From the NCBI GenBank assembly GCA_947493195.1, contig CANLQG010000004.1:321221-385220 (forward strand): a DNA stretch of 64,000 nt, given 5' to 3'. This DNA is from an uncultured Sphingomonadaceae bacterium (GTDB lineage: Bacteria; Pseudomonadota; Alphaproteobacteria; Sphingomonadales; Sphingomonadaceae). The notes under the pieces are model-generated. The model ran no database searches and had not been told where the DNA came from. It was given only the letters and a program-made list of their open reading frames with translations. Both the position numbers and the translations under genes were made by a program. Numbering within the stretch: the stretch's first letter is position 1; the number at the start of each line of letters is the position of its first letter. Positions 1 to 8,143 of this stretch are shown piece by piece.

Positions 1-774
1 CTGAATTTCGAAGATCTGGGTGAAACCTTCGCGCTGATCTTCGACGGGGCGTTCAACCCGCAAAGCGCGGTGGGCGGCTTTACCGGCGCGGCCATCATCA
101 TGGCAATTCGCGCGGGCGTGGCGCGCGGCCTGTTCTCGAACGAGGCGGGCCAGGGTTCCACCCCCATCGCCCACGCCGTGGCGCAGACCAACGATCCCGA
201 ACAGCAGGGCCGCATGGCAATGCTGGGCACCTTCATCGATACCATCGTGATCTGCACCATGACTGCGCTGGTGATCCTGACCGTGCGCGGAGACTTCACC
301 GCCGGCGGAGAAGCCGTGCTGCACGCCTGGCAATCGGACCGCGTCGGCTTCGAGATGACCAGCGGCGCCTTTGCCGCGGCCTTCCCGGTGCTGATCGGCT
401 CCATCCCCATCGGCACGCTAGTGGCCTCGATCGTGCTGATCCTGTTCGTCTTCACCACGCTTCTGACGTGGTCCTATTACGGCGAGCGGGCGATCACCTT
501 CCTCTATGACCGGGTGAAGGGTTCCAACCGCGCTGGCGAGAAGAAGCTGCACATGGCCTGGCGCGTGCTGTGGTGTGTGGTGATTTTCGTCGGGGCAGCC
601 CAACCGAGCGAACTGGTCTGGCGCCTTGGCGACATCTCCAACGCCACGATGCTACTGCCCAACATCCTGGCGCTGGTGCTGCTGAGCGGCGTGGTCTTCA
701 AGCTTGCCCAGGGCAAGCGCGACGCTGGACCGAACCACCACGCCGAAACGCCGGAAGAGCCCGAAGAATACTAA
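1..774 (+). CDS. AGCS family sodium:amino-acid symporter, C-terminal part
   Basis: The reading frame is open from base 1, so this is the last 257 residues of a gene that begins outside the window. The family (alanine or glycine:cation symporters) imports small neutral amino acids with sodium across the inner membrane. The signature ARGLFSNEAGQGSTPIAHA lies near visible residues 38-57, followed by several hydrophobic segments (about 78-92, 120-157, 180-200, 212-232). The tail is hydrophilic and rich in Glu and His. A strong hairpin terminator follows 30 bp after the stop. The transported amino acid cannot be told from sequence; alanine or glycine is the family default. Family assignment is secure. 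Confidence 0.93.
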   Translation: MNFEDLGETFALIFDGAFNPQSAVGGFTGAAIIMAIRAGVARGLFSNEAGQGSTPIAHAVAQTNDPEQQGRMAMLGTFIDTIVICTMTALVILTVRGDFTAGGEAVLHAWQSDRVGFEMTSGAFAAAFPVLIGSIPIGTLVASIVLILFVFTTLLTWSYYGERAITFLYDRVKGSNRAGEKKLHMAWRVLWCVVIFVGAAQPSELVWRLGDISNATMLLPNILALVLLSGVVFKLAQGKRDAGPNHHAETPEEPEEY

Positions 775-803
775 GCGAAACGCGCCTTCGGGAGCTGCAA
801 TGA

Positions 804-840
804 AAAAGGGCCGGGAAGCACATCGCTTCCCGGCCCTTTT
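804..840. terminator. Bidirectional rho-independent terminator
   Basis: A perfect 16-bp stem (4 A-T pairs plus a 12-bp G+C-rich part, 808-819 with 825-836) closes a five-base loop and is flanked by A on the left and T on the right. It lies between the symporter stop and the stop of the opposite-strand small gene, so it can serve both. Confidence 0.9.
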
Positions 841-861
841 CAAATGTTGTGATCGTCGGCG

Positions 862-1008
862 CTACACGCGGCCGAACAGCCGCGCGAAAAAGCCCGGTTC
901 TTCCATCGGCTGGATCTTGCCGTGCGACATCGAACGATAGGTTGCGTCGCTGTAGAAGCGCGGGCTGCTCCAGCTGTCGGGTTTGCTACTGCGAAAGATT
1001 CTGGCCAT
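862..1008 (-). CDS. Small basic protein of unknown function (48 aa)
   Basis: The ATG at 1008 has a purine-rich ribosome-binding site (GGAAAGGA) a few bases upstream and opens a 48-residue frame rich in Ser and Arg that ends in a hydrophobic-aromatic FFARLFGRV. No domain is recognisable. The frame stays open far upstream of this ATG, but that longer part is antisense to aat and is not credible. A candidate EcfG promoter (GGAAC, 17 bases, AGTT) lies about 34 bp ahead of the start, which would make it a general-stress gene. It shares the terminator with the convergent symporter. It could also be a chance frame; the binding site and promoter argue against that. Confidence 0.6.
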   Translation of the reverse strand: MARIFRSSKPDSWSSPRFYSDATYRSMSHGKIQPMEEPGFFARLFGRV

Positions 1009-1041
1009 GCCGGTATCCTTTCCGTGAAAACATGAGGTCAT

Positions 1042-1067
1042 AACTGCCCATGTCGTGCAGCGGTTCC
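1042..1067 (-). promoter_or_regulatory. Candidate EcfG (general stress sigma) promoter
   Basis: Read on the minus strand the sequence is GGAAC, 17 bases, AGTT. The alphaproteobacterial EcfG consensus is GGAAC-N16/17-CGTT, so the -35 box is exact and the -10 box has one mismatch. It points at the 48-aa gene. Only sequence match supports it. Confidence 0.4.
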
Positions 1068-1126
1068 CGCGCGACTGGTTCACCGCGATGGGATCGCGCA
1101 CGCAATTCTTCGGGATCGCGCTAGTC

Positions 1127-1147
1127 TCGGTCGCACCTAGCGACCGA
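1127..1147. repeat. Hairpin in the gap before tRNA-Trp
   Basis: TCGGTCGC (1127-1134) and GCGACCGA (1140-1147) form a perfect 8-bp stem with a five-base loop. There is no T run, so it is not a normal terminator. The rest of the 245-bp gap from 1009 to 1253 holds no gene that I can see. Confidence 0.4.
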
Positions 1148-1253
1148 CAGCGCGCGAACGCGCAGCCCGCAAGTGGCCCGAAGCGAAGGCGTCTGCCGAG
1201 CGAAGCGAATAGAACCGAGGACGCTATCGCGGAGGCGAAAGCGGAAAGCGAAA

Positions 1254-1329
1254 TGGCAGGGGTGACAGGATTCGAACCCGTGGCCCTCGGTTTTGGAGAC
1301 CGATGCTCTACCAGCTGAGCTACACCCCT
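1254..1329 (-). tRNA. tRNA-Trp (anticodon CCA)
   Basis: The minus strand folds into a 76-nt cloverleaf: acceptor AGGGGTG paired with CACCCCT, D-arm with AGCTCAGCTGGTAGAGC, anticodon CCA at 1294-1296, T-arm with GGTTCGAATCC, discriminator G, and the terminal CCA encoded at 1254-1256. Confidence 0.97.
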
Positions 1330-1398
1330 GCAGGTTCGGTCCGCGCCTCTATAGCGAAGGCGTGGGGAACGCAAGCGACCTGATGCGTTCGATTTGCT

Positions 1399-2139
1399 AT
1401 GGCAAACACAATGCATTCTCCGGTTCCCAAGCTGATTCCCCCTGAAGTGCTGCTGCTGGCCTATCGCAGCGGGGTTTTCCCCATGGCCGATTCGCGCGAT
1501 GACGAGGAAATTTTCTGGGTGGAGCCGCGCCGCCGGGCGATCCTGCCGCTGGATGGTTTCCACTGCTCGCGCTCGCTGGCCAAGGTGCTGAAGCAGGACC
1601 GGTTCCGCGTTACCGTGGATGGCGATTTCAGCGCCGTGATGGATGCCTGTGCCCAGCCGCGCCCCGATCCCGAGGCGGGCCCGGAGTCTGGTGGCGCAAG
1701 CGGCACCTGGATCAGTCACACCATCGCCGCCAGTTACCGCAACCTGCACCGTCATGGCCATGCGCACTCGATCGAATGCTGGCTGGGAGACACGCTTGTG
1801 GGCGGCCTTTACGGTGTGGCGTTCGAACGGGTGTTCTGCGGCGAATCGATGTTCAGCCGGACGGACAATGCCAGCAAGGTTGCGCTTGCCTGGCTGGTGG
1901 CGCTGCTGAAACGGGCAGGCTTCGTGCTGCTGGATTGCCAGTTCATGACCGGCCATCTGGCATCGATGGGCGCTGTGGAAATCAGCCGCGGCCAGTACCA
2001 GGACATGCTGGCCGCAGCCTGTGACAAGCCCCCGCGGTGCAGTCTGCCGCAGGCACACGGCCTGCTGCTTCAGGAAGCTTCGGCTTCTTCTTCCTCGCCG
2101 GGGAAGCTCATCGCGCAGTCCTTCACCCAGACATCGTAG
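1399..2139 (+). CDS. aat: Leucyl/phenylalanyl-tRNA--protein transferase
   Basis: This enzyme transfers Leu or Phe from tRNA to proteins with N-terminal Arg or Lys and so marks them for ClpS/ClpAP degradation (N-degron pathway, cytoplasm). The 246-residue product has the family features YRSGVFPM near residue 22, FWVEPRRRAILPL near 40-52, the central block with WLGDTLVGGLYGV, the FCGESMFSR motif near 150 and LLDCQFMTGHLASMGA. Start ATG 1399 is used; ATG 1411 is an alternative. The last 70 bp overlap, tail to tail, the 3' end of the DUF2155 lipoprotein gene on the other strand, so the C-terminus SPGKLIAQSFTQTS is antisense to conserved DUF2155 codons. Confidence 0.95.
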   Translation: MANTMHSPVPKLIPPEVLLLAYRSGVFPMADSRDDEEIFWVEPRRRAILPLDGFHCSRSLAKVLKQDRFRVTVDGDFSAVMDACAQPRPDPEAGPESGGASGTWISHTIAASYRNLHRHGHAHSIECWLGDTLVGGLYGVAFERVFCGESMFSRTDNASKVALAWLVALLKRAGFVLLDCQFMTGHLASMGAVEISRGQYQDMLAAACDKPPRCSLPQAHGLLLQEASASSSSPGKLIAQSFTQTS

Positions 2140-2576
2140 ATCGGGTGTTCCACCACGTTCAGGCTGGGCGAGTTCTTGAACAGCCAGCCGGAAAACACGC
2201 GGTTGAATTCAGGTTCCTCGTCCGGATCGCGCACGTCGTTGACGAAAACCTGTACGAAGGCACCCGTTTCCGCGGGGCTTTCCCACGGTGCAGTGCGTTC
2301 GCAGGCGGCCAGCCGGATCACCACGTCATCGACGCGGGTCGAACCGCCGGGGCTCAGTTCGACATCGCGCGACAGGTTGTTGCGCTTGTTGATGAGGCCA
2401 AGGGTTGCCACGCGCTCTTCCATGGGCGTGCCGATCGCCTCGATATTGCCGACATCGGGCAGCGGATCGCTCACCAGTTCCTCGGGCACCTCGGTGGCTT
2501 CGGTTTCGGGCTCGGGCGCGGCGTTATCGCATCCCGCCAGCACCAGCGCCGCCACGGCAAGCGCCACGAACCTCAC
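2070..2576 (-). CDS. DUF2155 lipoprotein
   Basis: A 168-residue exported protein. The N-terminus is a lipoprotein signal with lipobox LAGC (Cys16), followed by an acidic Pro/Glu linker. The DUF2155 domain then spans about residues 65-160, with RVDDVVIRLAACERTAPWE and SGWLFKNSPSLNVVEHPIYD. The family is typical of alphaproteobacteria and has no settled function. The start is GTG at 2576, overlapping the stop of the upstream NDUFA12-type gene (GTGA), so the two are translationally coupled. The 3' end overlaps aat by 70 bp on the opposite strand. The tail ends in a Glu-rich stretch. The domain call is firm; role unknown. Confidence 0.9.
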   Translation of the reverse strand: MRFVALAVAALVLAGCDNAAPEPETEATEVPEELVSDPLPDVGNIEAIGTPMEERVATLGLINKRNNLSRDVELSPGGSTRVDDVVIRLAACERTAPWESPAETGAFVQVFVNDVRDPDEEPEFNRVFSGWLFKNSPSLNVVEHPIYDVWVKDCAMSFPGEEEEAEAS

Positions 2577-2971
2577 GCGTCGGGCGTCCAGGCTTCGTAG
2601 TCGCCGGTTGCCCGGGCGCGCTTTCCGCCACGCTCCAGCGCGCCTGCGGGCAGGTAGCGGTTTGCAGAGCCGGTGGCGTTGGGGGTGTAATCCACTTCCC
2701 AGATCTTCGGCGCGGGCAGGTGACTCTCGGGCAGCTCGTCATAGGAGCCGTGCAGCCAGCCGTGCCATTCGCTGGGCACGCGGCTGGCATCGTTGGAACC
2801 GTTGTAGATCACCCAGCGGCGTTCGCGCTGGCCCTGCTTGACCTTCTTGGAACGGTAGTACTCGTTGCCCTGCCCATCGGTGCCGACATGCTCGCCGTTG
2901 CGCGCCGACCATAGCGAGGTGCCGATGGTGGCACCGTTCCACCAGGTGAAAATCTTGCCAAGGAAGCTCAT
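2573..2971 (-). CDS. NDUFA12 family protein (complex I accessory subunit homologue)
   Basis: A 132-residue soluble protein of the NDUFA12/B17.2 family, an accessory subunit of proton-pumping NADH:ubiquinone oxidoreductase kept in alphaproteobacteria and mitochondria. Diagnostic stretches are TWWNGATIGTSLW near the N-terminus, DGQGNEYYRSKK, RRWVIYNG, PSEWHGWLH and the ending NRYLPAGALERGGKRARA. ATG 2971 was chosen because the family starts just before this WW motif; the extra 12 codons upstream have no support. It overlaps the DUF2155 gene by 4 bp. No other complex I genes are in the window, as is common for this subunit. Confidence 0.92.
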   Translation of the reverse strand: MSFLGKIFTWWNGATIGTSLWSARNGEHVGTDGQGNEYYRSKKVKQGQRERRWVIYNGSNDASRVPSEWHGWLHGSYDELPESHLPAPKIWEVDYTPNATGSANRYLPAGALERGGKRARATGDYEAWTPDA

Positions 2972-3062
2972 GGCTGGGCCATTAGCGAGTCCCGCGCAAA
3001 ACGCCAACAGGTTTGCGCCGGTTTGACCCGTGGGCAGGAGTCAGGCGATCACCCGAACCATC

Positions 3063-3560
3063 TCACCATTCAACCATGTCGCCCGGCCCGATACCCAGTT
3101 CCTCGGCGCGGCCCTGGTTCAGTTCGAGTACGCCGATGGCGGGGCCGTCGGAATAGACGCTGCTCTCGTTGTAGGGCACGCCCTCGGCGATATTCAGGAT
3201 GCGACTGTCGGGGCCGATGAAGATGATATCCAGCGGCAGCACGGTGTTGCGCATCCAGAAGCCCAGCTGCTGGGCCGGGTCGTAGGGGAAGATCATCCCC
3301 TCGTCAGCGCCCATTTCGGTGCGGAACATCAGGCCGCGTGCCTGCGCCTCCCGCGTTTCGGCCACTTCTGACATGAACACGTGGGAGCCGCTATCGGTGG
3401 TGACGGTGACGGGGATCACCTTCAGCCCCGATTCGGCGTGGGTCGATGGTGCTGCGCTGGTCGGCTCCGGCACTTGCTCCGCGGCCTGCGGCGAACATGC
3501 CGCCACGGTGCCGGCGATCGCCAGCGTGACCATCGCCAGCCATTTTCGGGTTGAATTCAT
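3063..3560 (-). CDS. DUF192 lipoprotein
   Basis: A 165-residue exported lipoprotein: signal with Cys22 in a VAAC lipobox, a Ser/Pro/Glu linker to about residue 45, then a DUF192 domain with the conserved ARGLMFR, EGMIFPY, FWMRNTVLPLDIIFI and the ending GPGDMVEW. The fold is a small beta barrel whose function is unknown. The start ATG overlaps the recX stop by 4 bp (ATGA), so it is translated from the recX message. The frame is open further upstream inside recX, but that part is a shadow. Confidence 0.9.
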   Translation of the reverse strand: MNSTRKWLAMVTLAIAGTVAACSPQAAEQVPEPTSAAPSTHAESGLKVIPVTVTTDSGSHVFMSEVAETREAQARGLMFRTEMGADEGMIFPYDPAQQLGFWMRNTVLPLDIIFIGPDSRILNIAEGVPYNESSVYSDGPAIGVLELNQGRAEELGIGPGDMVEW

Positions 3561-4150
3561 GGTCCCCAAGTTCCGGTCTCCTCGCGGGCTTCCTCTGCCC
3601 ATTGTTCTGCGGCCCGGGCGGACTCTGCATCCAGCACGGCCAGCACGTGGTCGAACGTGTGGCCTGCCCGAAGCATTGCCGCAATCTGTTTCTCGCGCTT
3701 TTCGCGGGCCAGCGGTTCGGCGCCGAATGGACCGAAGCCGCGCTTGCGCGCAAGATGCAATGCGGCGATGCGCGCCGTGTGCTCGGCGGGGGCGACATCG
3801 TCCGCCACCGCCTCTCCGATCCCGGCCTGGCCGAGCGCCTGCTTCACCCGCCGTTCGCCGTAACCCCTGCGCAGCAGGTCGTTCGCCTTGGCGCGGGCAT
3901 AGACGGCGTCGTCGACGTAACCTTTCTCGACATAGCGTGCGACCATCGCGGCGATGTCCGGTCCTTCCTCGCCATCGCCCTCGCCAGCCCATCCCCGCTC
4001 GCGCAGCTTGCGCTTGAGATAGCGTTCCAGCTTGGCAGCGCTGGTGGCAAAACGGGCGACATAGGCCAGCGCCATTTCCTCGATACTGGTCGCATCGAGC
4101 GGCCTTTTTCGCCGGGGCTCGCGTTTATAGTCTTGTGAATTGCCGTCCAT
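3557..4150 (-). CDS. recX: RecX-type regulatory protein
   Basis: A 197-residue basic, helical protein of the RecX family, which limits RecA filament growth. Matching features are the three-helix repeats, for example ALAYVARFATSAAKLERYLKRKL, YVEKGYVDDAVYARA and RRGYGERRVKQALGQAGI. ATG 4150 is taken as start; a TTG at 4180 would add ten residues but lacks a ribosome-binding site. No recA is nearby. It is coupled by a 4-bp overlap to the DUF192 lipoprotein gene. It is divergent from the acyl-AMP ligase across about 130 bp. Family membership is clear, though RecX proteins diverge fast. Confidence 0.85.
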   Translation of the reverse strand: MDGNSQDYKREPRRKRPLDATSIEEMALAYVARFATSAAKLERYLKRKLRERGWAGEGDGEEGPDIAAMVARYVEKGYVDDAVYARAKANDLLRRGYGERRVKQALGQAGIGEAVADDVAPAEHTARIAALHLARKRGFGPFGAEPLAREKREKQIAAMLRAGHTFDHVLAVLDAESARAAEQWAEEAREETGTWGP

Positions 4151-4280
4151 TGGCCTTATTCGTGCCACACTTCCTGTCAAATGGGAAAGATTGACGCGGT
4201 GCCGATGAAAAAATCGGTGCCGCGAATGCTATTCGGGAGGCGCCACAAGCGCGCGCGATAAGGGGTAACCCACAGCACAT

Positions 4281-6026
4281 ATGACCGACCTTACACCTAC
4301 GCCCAACGACTGCCCGCTACCGCGCCGTCGATCGGATTTCGCTACCTTCAACGAAGCCATCGACTACGCCGCACGCAGCGAAAAGGGCATGAATTTCCAT
4401 GACATGCGCGGCACGCTCGACCGTGTCTATCCCTATACGCAGATGCGCGAGGATGCCCTGGCCGACGCATACCGCCTGGCGGCGATGGGCATTGGCAAGG
4501 ATGACCGCGTGGCGCTGGTGGCCGAAACCGGGCCGGAATTTGCCGCGCTGTTCTGCGCCTGCGTCTATGCCGGTGCCTGGCCCGTGCCGCTGCCCCTGCC
4601 CACCACCTTCGGCGGCAAGGAAAGCTATATCGACCAGCTGGCGGTGCAGTTGCATAGCTCCGACCCGAAGATCCTGCTCTATCCGCCGGAAATCGCCGAA
4701 ATGGCCGCCGCAGCAGCAGAGCGGCAGGGTTGCGAGGGCCTAGACTGGGCGACGTTCAAGGAGCGCGAGGCGCCGCAGGTGGATCTGCCCGAAGCGAAGC
4801 CGGAAGACATCTGCTACCTGCAGTATTCCAGCGGCTCCACCCGTTTTCCCACCGGCGTTGCCGTGACGCACGAGGCGCTGCTGCACAACCTGTTCGGTCA
4901 CGCCGATTCGATGGACATCGGTTACAACGACCGGGTGGTCAGCTGGCTGCCGTGGTATCACGACATGGGCCTTGTCGGCTGTTTCCTGTCGCTGATTGCC
5001 AACCAGGTTAGCGTCGACTACCTGAAGACCGAGCATTTCGCCCGCCGTCCGCTGGCCTGGCTCGACCTGATCAGCCGCAACAAGGGCGCAACGCTCAGCT
5101 ATTCGCCCACTTTCGGCTACGACATCTGCGCGCGGCGCGTTTCCAGCCAGACTAACGTCGCCGACCGCTTCGACCTGTCGCGCTGGCGCACCGCCGGCAA
5201 CGGGGCGGACATGATCCGGCCTGACGTGATGCAGAACTTCGTCAACGCCTTTGCCGATGCCGGGTTCAAGGCCAGCGCCTTCACCCCCAGCTATGGCCTT
5301 GCAGAGGCGACGCTGGCCGTCACCGTGATGCCGCCGGGCGAAGGCATCCGCGTGGAACTGGTGGAGGAAGAGCGCCTGTCCGGCAGCCGCCGCGACCTGT
5401 CGCGCCCTGCCCGCTACCGCGCCATCGTGAACTGCGGCAAGCCGCTGCAGGACATGGAAGTCGAAATCCGCGGCGAGAATGGCGAGATCAAGGGCGATCA
5501 CCAGATCGGCAAGGTCTGGTGCCGTGGCCCCAGCGTGATGCACTCCTACTTCCGCAACGAGGAAGCGACCGAGGAATGCCTTGTCCCCGCCGAAGACGGC
5601 AAGGGATCGTGGCTGGATACAGGGGACATGGGCTACATGGGCGATGGCTATCTGTTCATCGTCGGCCGCGCCAAGGACATGATCATCATCAACGGCAAGA
5701 ACCACTGGCCGCAGGATATCGAATGGGCGGTGGAGCAGCTGGCGGGCTTCAACCACGGCGACATCGCCGCCTTCTCGATCGAGACCGAGAACGGCGAGGA
5801 AGCGCCCGCCGTGCTGGTGCATTGCCGCGTGTCCGATCCGGAAGAACGGGTGAAGCTGCGCGACCAGATCGCCGACAAGGTGCGCTCTGTCACGGGCATG
5901 AACTGCGTGGTCGAACTGGTGCCCCCGCGCACCCTGCCGCGCACCAGCTCGGGCAAATTGAGCCGCGCCAAGGCAAAGCGGCTGTACCTTTCGGGCGAGA
6001 TCGAGCCGATCAAGCTGGCGGCCTAG
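4281..6026 (+). CDS. Fatty acyl-AMP ligase (FAAL-type adenylate-forming enzyme)
   Basis: A 581-residue cytoplasmic enzyme that activates a fatty acid as acyl-AMP for transfer to an acyl carrier protein or CoA. Visible are the ATP-binding loop YSSGSTRFPTG (182-192, a FAAL-like variant of the usual YTSGSTGxPKG), SWLPWYHDMGLVG, PSYGLAEATLA near 345, DTGDMGYM near 447, INGKNHWPQDIEW near 475 and the C-terminal catalytic lysine region SSGKLSRAKAK near 560. It stands alone, with recX divergent and a MAPEG gene convergent, so the partner is not shown by context. FAAL-type enzymes feed acyl chains into bacterial ceramide synthesis in related alphaproteobacteria; that role here is inference. Confidence 0.88.
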   Translation: MTDLTPTPNDCPLPRRRSDFATFNEAIDYAARSEKGMNFHDMRGTLDRVYPYTQMREDALADAYRLAAMGIGKDDRVALVAETGPEFAALFCACVYAGAWPVPLPLPTTFGGKESYIDQLAVQLHSSDPKILLYPPEIAEMAAAAAERQGCEGLDWATFKEREAPQVDLPEAKPEDICYLQYSSGSTRFPTGVAVTHEALLHNLFGHADSMDIGYNDRVVSWLPWYHDMGLVGCFLSLIANQVSVDYLKTEHFARRPLAWLDLISRNKGATLSYSPTFGYDICARRVSSQTNVADRFDLSRWRTAGNGADMIRPDVMQNFVNAFADAGFKASAFTPSYGLAEATLAVTVMPPGEGIRVELVEEERLSGSRRDLSRPARYRAIVNCGKPLQDMEVEIRGENGEIKGDHQIGKVWCRGPSVMHSYFRNEEATEECLVPAEDGKGSWLDTGDMGYMGDGYLFIVGRAKDMIIINGKNHWPQDIEWAVEQLAGFNHGDIAAFSIETENGEEAPAVLVHCRVSDPEERVKLRDQIADKVRSVTGMNCVVELVPPRTLPRTSSGKLSRAKAKRLYLSGEIEPIKLAA

Positions 6027-6048
6027 GACTGGGCGGCGAAAGGTCGGC

Positions 6049-6444
6049 TCAACCGATCAGCAGCACACCCAGCACGAACAGCAGCGCCAGCAGCCCTGCG
6101 GCCCATACGTAGGTGCGGATCTTGGGAATGCCTGCCCAGTACAGCGGCAAGTAGATTAGCCGCGCGGCCAGCCACACCCAGGCGGCAATCGCGGTTAGGT
6201 CGCTCGCCTTGCCCGCCACCACCACGCCAAGCAGGGCGATGATAGCCAGCGGCAGCGTCTCGAGGAAATTGCCGCGGGCCCGGTCCAGCCGGCCTGCGAT
6301 GTCGTTCAGCGGCTCTGTATTCTCGTCACGCGCGCCCATGTTCCATTCGACGCCGTATTGCTTCGTCTTGTAATGGGTGGCGGCGAATACGTGGACGAGC
6401 AGCAGGACGCCCGAAAGTGCCAGTACGATCAATTCTGCGGTCAT
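6049..6444 (-). CDS. MAPEG family membrane protein
   Basis: A 131-residue inner-membrane protein with four predicted hydrophobic segments and the MAPEG core NDIAGRLDRARGNFLETLPL between the first two. MAPEG proteins are glutathione- or lipid-linked membrane enzymes in eukaryotes; bacterial members like this are uncharacterised. ATG 6444 overlaps the stop of the upstream DUF389 gene by one base (TGATG), showing translational coupling; the eight codons upstream are not needed. It converges on the acyl-AMP ligase with a 22-bp gap and no obvious terminator. Confidence 0.88.
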   Translation of the reverse strand: MTAELIVLALSGVLLLVHVFAATHYKTKQYGVEWNMGARDENTEPLNDIAGRLDRARGNFLETLPLAIIALLGVVVAGKASDLTAIAAWVWLAARLIYLPLYWAGIPKIRTYVWAAGLLALLFVLGVLLIG

Positions 6445-8033
6445 CAGTCGCTCCCTCGCGTTGCCCACTCAAGCGTTACCGGACCGTAACCGTTCCCGCG
6501 CTCCTGCACAGTGACGGACACATTGTGATGCGAGAAGGCATTGCGCACGGCGGCGACGGCTTCTGCCGGGCCGGTAATGGCGATGGGGACGCCGACGCGG
6601 CCCTGCGCCCAGGCTGCCAGCGCCACGGCCTGCGTTCCTTGCGGGGTGAGAGCAAAGCTGTCAGGCTCTCCCTCCTCGCCCTCCACCAGTTCGAACGTCG
6701 CCTGCGAAAGCGGACGCAGCGGCGGGGTGAGGCGTATGTCCCATTCCGGCTCCAGCGCGTCGATCCTGCGTTCGAGTTCGGCGTAGGCAGCCAGTGTCGC
6801 GCCGTCCAGCGGGCGCGCGGTCACCAGCGCGCGGCGGCGGTCGCGGTCCACCGTCACCTCGTCCTTGGGCACGCCTGCCAGCAGGGCGAGGCGATCGGCA
6901 ATATCGTCCGCCTGTTCGCGCGCGGCGCGTTCCTGCGCGCGGGCCTGCGCGAGCTGCGCTTCCTCTGCCGCCTGCGCGCCGGTGCCCACGCGAAGCTGGG
7001 TAAGCGTGACATCGACGGGGCGGCCCAGACGGCGCGACAACAGGTCTTCGGCGCGGCCTTCCGCATCGACGAATATTTCGGGCGTGAAGACTGTTGCGGA
7101 AACCTGCATGGGCTCCACGTCGAAACTCGGCTCCATCTGCGAAACGGTGGCGCGACCGCCGAAAACTTCCTCCACGATATTGCTCGCCTGCCGGGTGGCC
7201 TGCGTTTCCCACACGATCTGCCGCAGCGAGAGGAACAGCGGGATCGCCAGCGCGACGAACGCGGTGAAGATCAGGATGGCCTGCCACTGCGTCTGCTTTT
7301 CCGAAAGGCTGGTGGAGAAGCCGTAGATGCGCGCCATCGCCGTTGCCGTCAGCGCGATGGCGGTAAGGTTGGTGACAAACAGGAACAGGCTACCCCAGAA
7401 CACCGTCAGGTTCATGGTCGCCAGGCCAAAGCCCACCACGGCGAGCGGTGGCATCAATGCCGTGGCAATAGCCACACCGACGATCGTGCCCTCTCGCCCG
7501 CGGATCATCGCATAGGCGCCCGCGACGGCGGAGAAGAAGGCCACGGCAAGGTCGAACAGGTTGGGCCGGGTGCGCGCGGCGATCTCCGTCGTGACGGTTT
7601 GCAGCGGCGACAGCATCACGATCAGCGCGCAGAACACGATGGCGAACAGCGTGCCCACGGCCAGCGACTTGCCCGACTGGCGCAGCCACTTGAAATCGCC
7701 GGTGGCGAGCGCGAAGCCCACGCCCATGATCGGGTCCATCAGCGGGGAAAGCAGCATGGCGCCGATCACCACGGCAGGCGAGGACAGCAGCAGGCCCAGG
7801 ATGGCGATCCCGGCGGACATCGACACCATCAGCAGGTAACGCGCGGAAAGCTGGCATTCGGCGCGCCGTTTCTCGATCACCGCGACCTGGTCTACGGTGC
7901 CGGTAACCTCGTGCCCCCACCAGTCACGAAAACTGCTCAGAACCTCGCGAAATCCCGTGGTCCGGTTGGCCGGTGCGGTTCCGGCACCAGGCGGCCGGGT
8001 GGCCGTATCGGCCGGAGTGGGTTCTGATTGCAT
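6444..8033 (-). CDS. DUF389 membrane protein
   Basis: A 529-residue protein with a Pro/Thr-rich N-terminus, then six or so transmembrane helices (about residues 68-260) holding the DUF389 core SSPAVVIGAMLLSPLMDP and IATALMPPLAVVGFG. A large soluble C-terminal part (about 290-529) has an alanine/glutamate coiled coil (about 355-395) and a small alpha-beta region that may be exposed to the periplasm. The function of DUF389 is not known. It is the first gene of a pair with the MAPEG gene (1-bp overlap) and is divergent from the TelA operon across 110 bp. Confidence 0.88.
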   Translation of the reverse strand: MQSEPTPADTATRPPGAGTAPANRTTGFREVLSSFRDWWGHEVTGTVDQVAVIEKRRAECQLSARYLLMVSMSAGIAILGLLLSSPAVVIGAMLLSPLMDPIMGVGFALATGDFKWLRQSGKSLAVGTLFAIVFCALIVMLSPLQTVTTEIAARTRPNLFDLAVAFFSAVAGAYAMIRGREGTIVGVAIATALMPPLAVVGFGLATMNLTVFWGSLFLFVTNLTAIALTATAMARIYGFSTSLSEKQTQWQAILIFTAFVALAIPLFLSLRQIVWETQATRQASNIVEEVFGGRATVSQMEPSFDVEPMQVSATVFTPEIFVDAEGRAEDLLSRRLGRPVDVTLTQLRVGTGAQAAEEAQLAQARAQERAAREQADDIADRLALLAGVPKDEVTVDRDRRRALVTARPLDGATLAAYAELERRIDALEPEWDIRLTPPLRPLSQATFELVEGEEGEPDSFALTPQGTQAVALAAWAQGRVGVPIAITGPAEAVAAVRNAFSHHNVSVTVQERGNGYGPVTLEWATRGSD

Positions 8034-8143
8034 TACGCTCCATTATCGCAGAAACTCGCCATCGGCAAAACTTGAAACGCGTGTCTTGTGCGCCTAATAC
8101 AGTAGATGAACGCCGGCACGGGCAAAAAGGGAATTGAAGGCGA

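Noticed and set aside
1009..2058. Long minus-strand open frame extending upstream of the 48-residue gene
   Set aside because: It is antisense to aat and to tRNA-Trp, has no ribosome-binding site and no recognisable protein pattern; only the last 48 codons are supported.
6417..8027. Plus-strand 536-codon frame
   Set aside because: It is the mirror of the DUF389 gene; composition is His/Arg/Gln-rich as expected of an antisense G+C-rich frame, and DUF389 is clearly real.
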